Shown: piece after piece, positions 1 through 5,009 of the stretch
Position numbering within the stretch: position 1 is the first letter of the stretch
How the letters are laid out: each line of letters opens with the position of its first letter
NCBI GenBank assembly: GCA_947446625.1
Contig: CANFIE010000199.1
Coordinates: 1 to 7,366 of the forward strand
Direction of reading: 5' to 3'
DNA length: 7,366 bases
From: Acetobacteraceae bacterium
GTDB lineage: Bacteria; Pseudomonadota; Alphaproteobacteria; Acetobacterales; Acetobacteraceae
Notes under the pieces: generated by a model
What the model was told of the DNA's origin: nothing
Seen by the model: the letters and a program-made list of their open reading frames with translations, nothing else
The model's database searches: none
Position numbers and translations under genes: made by a program

Positions 1-23
1 AGACAACGCTTACAAATATTAAG

Positions 24-959
24 CTATTTCATTTTTGAAAATAACGATCTGATTGTCGTCGCCAGCCCGTCCAGCAGGTTCACCTCGGCTGCCACGCCCA
101 ACCGCATGCGCGCGAAACGCGGATCGCCGCACGAATGGCGGATGTCGCCAGCCCGCGCTGGTCCGAATTCTATTCTTGCCTCCAGACCGGCCGCCTCGGC
201 CATCATCCTCGCCAAGGTTTCGATCGAAACCGCAGAACCGGTGCAGACATTACAGATGATCGAGTCAGGTTCGCGCTGCAACAGCGCCATTGCCGCGGTG
301 AGGTGGCGCACCACATCGACCACGAAAATGAAGTCACGGGTCTGCTGGCCGTCGCCGTGCAGCATCAGCGCCTGGCCCAGTTCGAGGCGTTGGGCAAAAG
401 TGGAGATCACGCTCGAATAGCGCGAATTCGCCTCCTGCCGTGGCCCGAACACGTTGAAGAAGCGCAAGCCGGCGGTGGGTAAACCATGCATGGGCCAAGC
501 CAGCCTAGCATGCAGTTCCGACCCATACTTGTCGACGCCGTAGGCGGTGACCGGCCGAGGAGCCTCGGCCTCGCTCAGGGGCAACGAAGGATTGTCGCCA
601 TAGATGGCGGCGGAGGAGGCATAGACGACCGGGATGCGGCCGAATGCCCGCGCCACGTCCAGCACCGCCACCGTACCGGTCTGGTTCGTGCGGTGAGCAC
701 CGACCCAGTCCTCGGTGGAGCGCTGCACCGAACCAACGGCGGCCAGATGGAAAATGCCGTCACAGCCTTTGGCTACCGACGCGACCCTGCAGCGGTCGGC
801 GACATCGCCGACGATCACCTCCACCGCCTTGGGCAGATTGCACAGCTTGCCGGTAGATAGGTCGTCCAGCACCCTCACCTCGGCGCCGTTGGCCTGCAGA
901 AGTTCAACCAAGTGCGACCCGGTGAACCCAGCACCACCCGTCACCAAATATCTCGCCAT
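24..959 (-). CDS. NAD-dependent epimerase/dehydratase (UDP-glucose/UDP-GlcNAc 4-epimerase-like)
   Basis: This is a complete 311-residue extended short-chain dehydrogenase of the GalE/WbpP type. Such cytoplasmic enzymes interconvert nucleotide sugars, typically by 4-epimerisation, for surface polysaccharide synthesis. Visible features are the N-terminal Rossmann glycine motif G8xxG11xxG14, an acidic pair after the second strand (D32-D33), the Ser115/Ser116 region followed by the catalytic pair Tyr140 and Lys144 (YxxxK), the FNVFGPRQ segment near 168-175, and the RDFIFVVDV segment near 208-216. The last two are typical of UDP-sugar epimerases. I chose the ATG at 959 because an AAGGGG Shine-Dalgarno (966-971) lies 6 nt upstream; the alternative upstream TTG at 974 has none obvious. 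Residue 13 is Thr where many homologues have Ile (GFIGS), a mild change. The substrate cannot be read from sequence. No other polysaccharide genes are in view, and the gene borders mobile DNA. Confidence 0.9.
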   Translation of the reverse strand: MARYLVTGGAGFTGSHLVELLQANGAEVRVLDDLSTGKLCNLPKAVEVIVGDVADRCRVASVAKGCDGIFHLAAVGSVQRSTEDWVGAHRTNQTGTVAVLDVARAFGRIPVVYASSAAIYGDNPSLPLSEAEAPRPVTAYGVDKYGSELHARLAWPMHGLPTAGLRFFNVFGPRQEANSRYSSVISTFAQRLELGQALMLHGDGQQTRDFIFVVDVVRHLTAAMALLQREPDSIICNVCTGSAVSIETLARMMAEAAGLEARIEFGPARAGDIRHSCGDPRFARMRLGVAAEVNLLDGLATTIRSLFSKMK

Positions 960-965
960 CCGATG

Positions 966-971
966 CCCCTT
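966..971 (-). promoter_or_regulatory. Ribosome binding site deciding the epimerase start
   Basis: Read on the minus strand this is AAGGGG, 6 nt before the ATG at 959. It supports that ATG over the in-frame TTG at 974, which overlaps this area and lacks its own site. Confidence 0.6.
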
Positions 972-1119
972 CAACTCTCAGAAATTCATGAGCCCTGATG
1001 TGCGAACCGTCCGGGTGCCGACACTCTTCACCACTTATTGCAATCTGGACGTCATCACTCATCTGCACTGCTTATTCCTGGCTGGAAAGAACCGCGCAGT
1101 CGATCGATCGGACCAATAA

Positions 1120-1527
1120 TTTAGCAGCCGGACCGTCAGCAGGCCAAGCAATGCTGATCAGGGCCGACGCGAGCGGTTAAATCGGCTACGGGGTGAGCTG
1201 ACCCAATCGGTCGGCGCCAAATCACGGCTCCTGAAGTTGGTTGCCAGTGGGGCGCTCAGCCCTGACGACCCCGAAATCCACGCTGAACTGGGCAAAACGG
1301 AAGAGCGTCGCCGTGCGGCGGAGGGGCGCATTGCGCAGCTTGAAACCGAAGGGCCGCCAGTAACCAGGCGGGTGACACCCGAAAAACTGGCCAGGGTTGG
1401 GGCCGCAATCCGCGAATCGCTGGCCTCAGGCGATCCCGCATTCCGGCGGGCCTACCTGCGTATGTTCATAGGTAAGGTAACGGTTGACGATGATGAAGTC
1501 CGCATCAGCGGACTGACCTGCCCCTGA
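1120..1527 (+). pseudogene. C-terminal remnant of a large serine recombinase, truncated at both ends
   Basis: The frame is open from 1120 (a TAA precedes it at 1117) to a TGA at 1525-1527, about 135 codons. From about 1150 it resembles the C-terminal part of large serine site-specific recombinases. There is a charged heptad-like helix (around RRERLNRLRGELTQ), a segment ending in SGALSPDDPEI, a second helix (ELGKTEERRRAAEGRIAQLE), then TPEKLARVGAAI, a GDPAFRRAYLR block, and the final strand VDDDEVRISG. In intact proteins this part forms the coiled-coil arm and end domain that control integration against excision. The catalytic serine domain and zinc-ribbon are absent, so it cannot recombine DNA. 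The stop codon is the first three bases of the IS at 1525, so the native C-terminus was displaced. The left breakpoint lies somewhere between about 1100 and 1150. A downstream TTG at 1237 could start a shorter product, but I regard this as debris. Confidence 0.72.
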
Positions 1528-1550
1528 GGTGGTCCCGGTTTGGTGGACAG
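1525..1550 (+). repeat. IS left terminal inverted repeat (IRL)
   Basis: This 26-bp end starts with TGAGGTGGTCCC and ends with GGACAG. It pairs with the reverse complement of 2768-2793 at 19 of 26 positions, with the mismatches concentrated in the middle. Its first three bases act as the stop codon of the recombinase remnant. Confidence 0.85.
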
Positions 1551-1553
1551 AAG

Positions 1554-1567
1554 GCTAAGCTTGATCC
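1554..1567 (+). repeat. IS subterminal inverted repeat, left copy
   Basis: GCTAAGCTTGATCC here matches the reverse complement of 2742-2755 at 13 of 14 bases. It lies 3 bp inside IRL, whereas the right copy lies 12 bp inside IRR. It could be an accessory transposase-binding site; that role is inferred. Confidence 0.6.
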
Positions 1568-1589
1568 GCAATGAGAAGGACAGCCCCGG

Positions 1590-1881
1590 ATGGCGGGCAA
1601 GCGGCCGCGATATTCGGCTGATTTCAAGGCGAAGGTAGCGCTGGAGGCGCTGCGGGGGTGAGCTGACGGCGGCGCAGTTGGCGGCGAAGCACGGCATCCA
1701 CGAGACGATGGTTGGGGACTGGAAGCGGCAGGCGATGGAAGGCCTGACGGCGATGTTTGCCGGCAAGTCAGCGGCGCAGGAATCCGCCAAGGCCAGCGAG
1801 GCTGAGGTGGAGAAGCTGCACGCCAAGATCGGCCAGTTGCTGGTGGAACGGGATATTTTGGCCAAGGCATCCGGTCGATGA
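1590..1881 (+). pseudogene. IS3-family transposase OrfA, disrupted by a +1 frameshift
   Basis: OrfA is the DNA-binding half of the IS3-family transposase: an N-terminal helix-turn-helix recognises the IS ends and a C-terminal leucine-zipper-like helix mediates multimerisation. The ATG at 1590 begins MAGKRPRYSADFKAKVALEALRG and then hits TGA at 1659-1661. Removing one G from the run of five at 1654-1658 restores a continuous 96-codon product. That product continues GELTAAQLAAKHGIHE, contains the second half of the helix-turn-helix (AAKHGIHETMVGDWKRQ) and the helix ASEAEVEKLHAKIGQLLVER, and ends at TGA 1879-1881. A possible Shine-Dalgarno, AGAAGGA, lies about 10 nt before the ATG. With the frame broken, no OrfAB fusion transposase can be made from the usual start. 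Homopolymer sequencing error is the main alternative. Confidence 0.85.
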
Positions 1882-2732
1882 GCCAGGAGCAGCGGCGCCG
1901 GATGATTGAGCCGGCGCATGCGCAGTTGTCGATCCTGCGGCAATGCCATCTGGTGTCGATCAGCCGTTCCGGCTTCTACCGGCAACCGGCCAAAGAAGCG
2001 CCGCAGACGCTGGAGTTGATGCGGCAGATCGACGCGCAGTTCCTGGAAGCGCAGTGGTACGGCTCGCGGCAAATGACGCGGCACCTGCAGCGCGCGGGCC
2101 ATGCGGTTGGCCGCAAGCGGGTGCGGCGGCTGATGGCGCGGATGGGGCTGGCGCCGATCTACCAGCGACCGCGGAGCACGGTGCCAGCCCCGGCGCATCG
2201 GCTGTTGCCGTATCTGCTGCGGGAGTTGGCTATTGAGCAGCCCGATCAGGTCTGGTGCGTCGACATCACCTATGTGCCGATGCAGCGTGGCTTCCTGTAC
2301 CTGGTGGCGGTGATGGATTGGGCGACGCGCGAGGTGCTGGCCTGGCGAGTGTCGAACACCATGGAGGTGGAGTTCTGCCTGGCGGCGGTCGAGGAGGCCA
2401 TGGCGCACTACGGCAAGCCCGGCATTTTCAACACCGACCAGGGCAGCCAGTTCAACTCGCCACGGTTCACCGGGATGCTGCGGGCCGCCGGCGTGCTGGT
2501 TTCGATGGACGGCCGTGGCCGCTGGATGGACAACGTGTTCATTGAGCGGCTTTGGCGCAGCCTGAAATACGAATGCGTCTACCTGCATGCGTTCGAGACC
2601 GGCTCGGAGCTGCGCACTGGGTTGGCCAACTGGATTGGCTATTACAATGGGCGGCGCCCTCATTCAGCATTGGAAGGGCGGACCCAAGACGAGGCGTATG
2701 CGATGGCGACGACGGAGAAACTGGCGGCCTGA
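1878..2732 (+). CDS. IS3-family transposase OrfB (DDE integrase domain)
   Basis: This 284-residue protein is the catalytic half of an IS3-family transposase, with an rve-type RNase H fold. The N-terminal part (about 1-105) is the HTH_21-like region around YGSRQMTRHLQRAG. The catalytic triad is complete: Asp129 in WCVDITYVP, Asp187 in FNTDQGSQF, and Glu223 in NVFIERLWRSLK. The last two are separated by 35 residues, the family's D(35)E spacing. The end GYYNGRRPHSALEG is also a family hallmark. Its ATG overlaps the OrfA stop as ATGA and lies in the -1 frame relative to OrfA, as expected for -1 frameshift production of OrfAB or for coupled translation. I saw no classic A-rich slippery heptamer; the only nearby homopolymer is the TTTT at 1856-1859. 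OrfB is intact, but OrfA upstream is broken, so the protein alone is probably inactive in transposition. Confidence 0.93.
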   Translation: MSQEQRRRMIEPAHAQLSILRQCHLVSISRSGFYRQPAKEAPQTLELMRQIDAQFLEAQWYGSRQMTRHLQRAGHAVGRKRVRRLMARMGLAPIYQRPRSTVPAPAHRLLPYLLRELAIEQPDQVWCVDITYVPMQRGFLYLVAVMDWATREVLAWRVSNTMEVEFCLAAVEEAMAHYGKPGIFNTDQGSQFNSPRFTGMLRAAGVLVSMDGRGRWMDNVFIERLWRSLKYECVYLHAFETGSELRTGLANWIGYYNGRRPHSALEGRTQDEAYAMATTEKLAA

Positions 2733-2741
2733 CAACAACCA

Positions 2742-2755
2742 GGACCAAGCTTAGC
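2742..2755 (+). repeat. IS subterminal inverted repeat, right copy
   Basis: GGACCAAGCTTAGC is the reverse complement, with one mismatch, of 1554-1567 at the other end of the IS. It lies between the OrfB stop and IRR. Confidence 0.6.
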
Positions 2756-2767
2756 AAGGCCGGCAGA

Positions 2768-2793
2768 CTGTCCCAGCAAAGGGGACCAACTCA
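2768..2793 (-). repeat. IS right terminal inverted repeat (IRR)
   Basis: Read on the minus strand the end starts TGAGTTGGTCCCC and finishes GGGACAG, matching IRL at 19 of 26 positions including the terminal TGAG. The next base outside, 2794, begins GTTCGAC, which does not repeat the bases left of IRL. Confidence 0.85.
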
Positions 2794-2926
2794 GTTCGAC
2801 TGGTAGAAGAACGCCAGCTCCAACGGCGGCAACTACCTTCAATATGCTAGATTTTTGGGAAAAAGCTGCCACCCAAAGGCATGGCAAGTGCTACGTTGCC
2901 GCCAAGGTTGTCAGCACCCAATGCGC

Positions 2927-2930
2927 GAGG
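2927..2930 (+). promoter_or_regulatory. Ribosome binding site deciding the start of the HTH protein
   Basis: GAGG lies 5 nt before the ATG at 2936. This favours 2936 over in-frame candidates at 2921 and 2855, for which no convincing site is visible. Confidence 0.5.
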
Positions 2931-2935
2931 TTGCC

Positions 2936-3583
2936 ATGGCCCATCCTGGCCGCCCCGATGTCGACTGGCTCCAGGTTCAGGCCGATTTCGAAGTCGGGCT
3001 GTCCTCGGTTCGCGCCCTCGGCCTGAAGTACGGCGTGAGCCATGAGGCTATCCGGAAAAGGGCGCGCAGGGAGGGTTGGAAGCCGACGCTCCGGCCGGCC
3101 ACGGCCCAGGCAACCAGCATCGCCCTTCAGCATGCCCCCAACGGCGCGTGTGGCGCCCAGGCGCGGCCAGCGCCGATGGTGATGGCCATATCCGCCCTGT
3201 CGCCACCAGAGGTCGCCCAGGCGGTCCAGACCGCCGCTGCAACCCAGGTGGAGGTGATCCGCCAGCACCGCCGGACCATCGCCCGTGACCTGAACATGTG
3301 CGACGGCCTGATGGGCTACCTCCAGCTCGCGGTGCAGACCAACCCACCCGAGACCGTGTTGCAGGTCGACGGGCTGGCCGAGACGTTCGAGAAGCTGGTG
3401 CGATGCCGCGAACGGCTTGTGCGGGTGGAGCGAGTCGCCTTCGGCCTGAATGGTACTGAGGGGAACGGGCGTGAGGATGAAATCAAGCTAACCGAAGAGC
3501 AGCAAGAGGCTCTGCGGGCGGCCCTGATTGCGCGCGTTCGCTATCAATTCGAACAGGAGCGTGAGGTAGGCGCTGTCGATTAA
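2936..3583 (+). CDS. Helix-turn-helix protein, phage small-terminase-like (orphan)
   Basis: This 215-residue soluble protein opens with a basic, HTH-bearing N-terminus. Residues 10-48 (DWLQVQADFEVGLSSVRALG, then KYGVSHEAIRKRARREGW) match the resolvase/terminase style in which a short repeat-like HTH ends in a Lys/Arg-rich EGW tail. A long low-complexity linker rich in Ala and Pro follows (about 50-95). The C-terminal helical half contains LAETFEKLVRCRERLVRVERVAFGLNG (about 147-173), which recalls prophage proteins annotated as small terminase subunits or hypothetical packaging proteins. In phages such proteins bind the packaging site and deliver DNA to the large terminase. No large terminase, portal or other phage gene follows; about 210 bp later comes a tRNA. 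It may therefore be a leftover of a prophage or island. It could instead be a generic DNA-binding protein. The family call is from remembered sequence resemblance only. Confidence 0.55.
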   Translation: MAHPGRPDVDWLQVQADFEVGLSSVRALGLKYGVSHEAIRKRARREGWKPTLRPATAQATSIALQHAPNGACGAQARPAPMVMAISALSPPEVAQAVQTAAATQVEVIRQHRRTIARDLNMCDGLMGYLQLAVQTNPPETVLQVDGLAETFEKLVRCRERLVRVERVAFGLNGTEGNGREDEIKLTEEQQEALRAALIARVRYQFEQEREVGAVD

Positions 3584-3619
3584 GCGTAACCGGCGTGGGT
3601 GACGGTCAGTGGCGGAGGG

Positions 3620-3635
3620 GTGGCAAATTTCCCAC
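3620..3635. repeat. 16-bp near-palindrome centred on AAATTT
   Basis: GTGGCAAATTTCCCAC matches its own reverse complement at 14 of 16 positions. It lies in the non-coding stretch between the HTH gene and the tRNA. Its size and AT-rich centre suit a dimeric-protein operator, but no ligand is known and chance is possible. Confidence 0.35.
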
Positions 3636-3717
3636 ACCGGGCTGATCGGGATGATGCAGACTCGGCGTCCTAGCCCGGAAAGCGATGCACTTTGTCGCAC
3701 CCTGACGCGTGCCGAGT

Positions 3718-3737
3718 GTGGGGTATTTTGTGGGGTA
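3718..3737 (+). repeat. Two direct 8-bp repeats (GTGGGGTA) spaced 12 bp apart
   Basis: GTGGGGTA occurs at 3718-3725 and 3730-3737, separated by TTTT. It is followed by an A-rich stretch up to about 3772 that differs from the GC-rich surroundings. Its position about 60 bp beyond the tRNA 3' end would suit an integrase arm-type site or the edge of an element. That role is inferred. Confidence 0.4.
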
Positions 3738-3792
3738 CGTCCGGCAGCAAGAAAATAAAGGTGATAAAAATCAATGCTGTGCGACGCGCTTA

Positions 3793-3868
<76 letters not shown>

Positions 3869-3887
3869 ATACCGAGGCAGGGCCGCG

Positions 3888-3916
3888 TCACTACACCGGC
3901 TTTCCGTATCCGTCCA
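3888..3916 (-). promoter_or_regulatory. Candidate sigma-70-type promoter for tRNA-Glu
   Basis: On the minus strand TGGACG (3911-3916) and TAGTGA (3888-3893) are separated by 17 nt and lie about 20 nt upstream of the tRNA 5' end. Both hexamers are imperfect against TTGACA/TATAAT, so this is a tentative placement based on spacing and position. Confidence 0.3.
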
Positions 3917-4034
3917 GCCACCTCGGCACGCTTTCTTGCATCCTTTTTTCACCCGCCGCCCAGCGTGGCCCACACCCGCCCTGCCGCTTGCCCCGGCGCC
4001 ACTGCTGCCCCTAGCCTCGGCGGCAACAAGTGCC

Positions 4035-4040
4035 GGAGGA
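4035..4040 (+). promoter_or_regulatory. Strong ribosome binding site of the tctC-like gene
   Basis: GGAGGA lies 6 nt before the ATG at 4047. It fixes that start, at a signal peptide, over the in-frame upstream codon at 3936, which would add 37 non-homologous residues. Confidence 0.75.
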
Positions 4041-4046
4041 AACCCC

Positions 4047-5009
4047 ATGCAACGCCGCACCCTGCTTGCCGCCAGCGCCGCCCTGCTCGCCACCCCCGCC
4101 CTGGGGCAGGAGGCATGGCCTGCCCGCCCGGTGAAGGTCATCTACCCCGGTTCCCCCGGCAGCCCGGCCGATACCTATATCCGCCTGATGTGCGAACACT
4201 ACGCCCGCGCCTTCGGTGTGCCCTTCGTGCTGGAAAACCGCACCGGCGGCAGCGGCGCCATCGGCAGCACCCTGGCCGCCAATGCAGCGCCTGATGGCTA
4301 TACGCTGCTCTTCACCCCCAACAGCTTCCACGTCGTGGCGCCCATCGTCATCCCCAATATCGGGTTCGACCCCGTGCGCGCCTTCACCCCCATCGCCAAT
4401 ACCTATCGCTACGGCATGCTGGTCATCGCCGCCAACAAGCTGCCGGTGGAGGACACCGCCGGCTTCGTCCGCTGGGCCAAGGCGCAGCCCGGGCCGCTGA
4501 ACATGGCCAGCGTTGGCATCGGCAGCGTCGGCCATTTGCTGGCCGACAGGTTCCGCCGCCGCGCCGGCATTCCCGTGGTGCACGTGCCCTACCGGCAGAA
4601 TGTCATGCTCAGCATCGTCACCGGCGAATGTGATTTCGTCGTCGACAATATCGGCTCCTCCGGCCAGCTGATGCGCGATGCCAAGGTGAAGCCATTGGCG
4701 CTGACGGGCACGGAACGCAGCCCGCTTTTCCCGCACCTGCCGCTGCTGAGCGAGGTGGGCTACCCCGGCTTCAATGAGGAAGTCTGGTTCGGCATCTTCG
4801 CCCCCACCGGCACGCCGCGCCAGGTGGTGGAGAAGATGAACGCCGAAACCAACAAATGGCTGCAACTGCCGGAAACCCTGCGCCGCTTCGCCCAGGGCGC
4901 CCATACTGGCGTACCCGGCACGCCGGAGGATATGGGCCGCTTCTGGGCGGCAGACCGCACCCACTGGGCCGAGGTGGTGCGCGAAACCGGCATCACGGTG
5001 GAAAATTGA
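4047..5009 (+). CDS. TctC/Bug-family periplasmic solute-binding protein
   Basis: This 320-residue protein belongs to the Bug family of tripartite tricarboxylate transporter receptors. These capture small carboxylates or related anions in the periplasm and pass them to a TctA/TctB membrane pair. The N-terminus is a signal peptide: MQRRTLL, a hydrophobic Ala/Leu stretch, and a likely cleavage after ALG at residue 20. The double arginine leaves a Tat route possible. Family hallmarks include the early strand PVKVIYPGSPGSPAD (29-42), the glycine-rich NRTGGSGAIG (64-73), the APDGYTLLFT block (81-90), the VPYR loop (180-183), and the late GIFAPTGTP segment (249-257). The length is normal. No tctA or tctB gene is visible in the window; orphan Bug receptors are common in alpha- and betaproteobacteria. 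The ligand cannot be inferred. The stop codon abuts the stop of the convergent EAL gene. Confidence 0.92.
   Translation: MQRRTLLAASAALLATPALGQEAWPARPVKVIYPGSPGSPADTYIRLMCEHYARAFGVPFVLENRTGGSGAIGSTLAANAAPDGYTLLFTPNSFHVVAPIVIPNIGFDPVRAFTPIANTYRYGMLVIAANKLPVEDTAGFVRWAKAQPGPLNMASVGIGSVGHLLADRFRRRAGIPVVHVPYRQNVMLSIVTGECDFVVDNIGSSGQLMRDAKVKPLALTGTERSPLFPHLPLLSEVGYPGFNEEVWFGIFAPTGTPRQVVEKMNAETNKWLQLPETLRRFAQGAHTGVPGTPEDMGRFWAADRTHWAEVVRETGITVEN

Larger units (their letters stand above)
1525..2793 (+). mobile_element. IS3-family insertion sequence, 1269 bp, OrfA frameshifted
   Basis: The element is delimited by 26-bp imperfect inverted repeats beginning 5'-TGAG, which match at 19 of 26 positions. 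It encodes the classical two-frame arrangement: a helix-turn-helix OrfA (frame broken) and a DDE integrase OrfB overlapping by ATGA. The length is normal for IS3-family elements (about 1.2-1.5 kb). The subgroup is uncertain; the TGAGGTGG-type ends and OrfB sequence suggest the IS3/IS51 side of the family rather than IS407 or IS150. The bases flanking it (left ...GCCCC, right GTTCG...) show no 3-4 bp target duplication. Because OrfA is frameshifted the copy is probably not autonomous, although an intact relative could act on its ends. Confidence 0.9.

Noticed and set aside
911..1066. A 51-codon minus-strand frame starting near 1064 and overlapping the epimerase start
   Set aside because: It has no clear ribosome site and no recognisable motif, and it ends inside the epimerase gene in another frame. 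I see it as chance, although a leader peptide is not excluded.
1101..1110. The perfect palindrome CGATCGATCG near the left edge of the recombinase remnant
   Set aside because: It is a simple tandem of a 4-bp palindrome and lacks the crossover-site context expected of a serine recombinase target. It may only mark the approximate breakpoint.
1452..2663. A 403-codon open frame on the minus strand across the IS
   Set aside because: It lies antisense to OrfA and OrfB, which show clear transposase motifs. Its Pro/Arg/His-rich translation is typical of a shadow frame in GC-rich DNA.
2823..2904. Inverted 9-mers GGCGGCAAC and GTTGCCGCC in the stretch right of the IS
   Set aside because: They are about 60 bp apart with no further pairing around them, so a hairpin or a miniature transposon is not supported.
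4011..4964. A 317-codon minus-strand open frame opposite the TctC-like gene
   Set aside because: The opposite strand has a signal peptide, a strong ribosome site and family motifs. The minus frame has no recognisable domain and is an antisense shadow.
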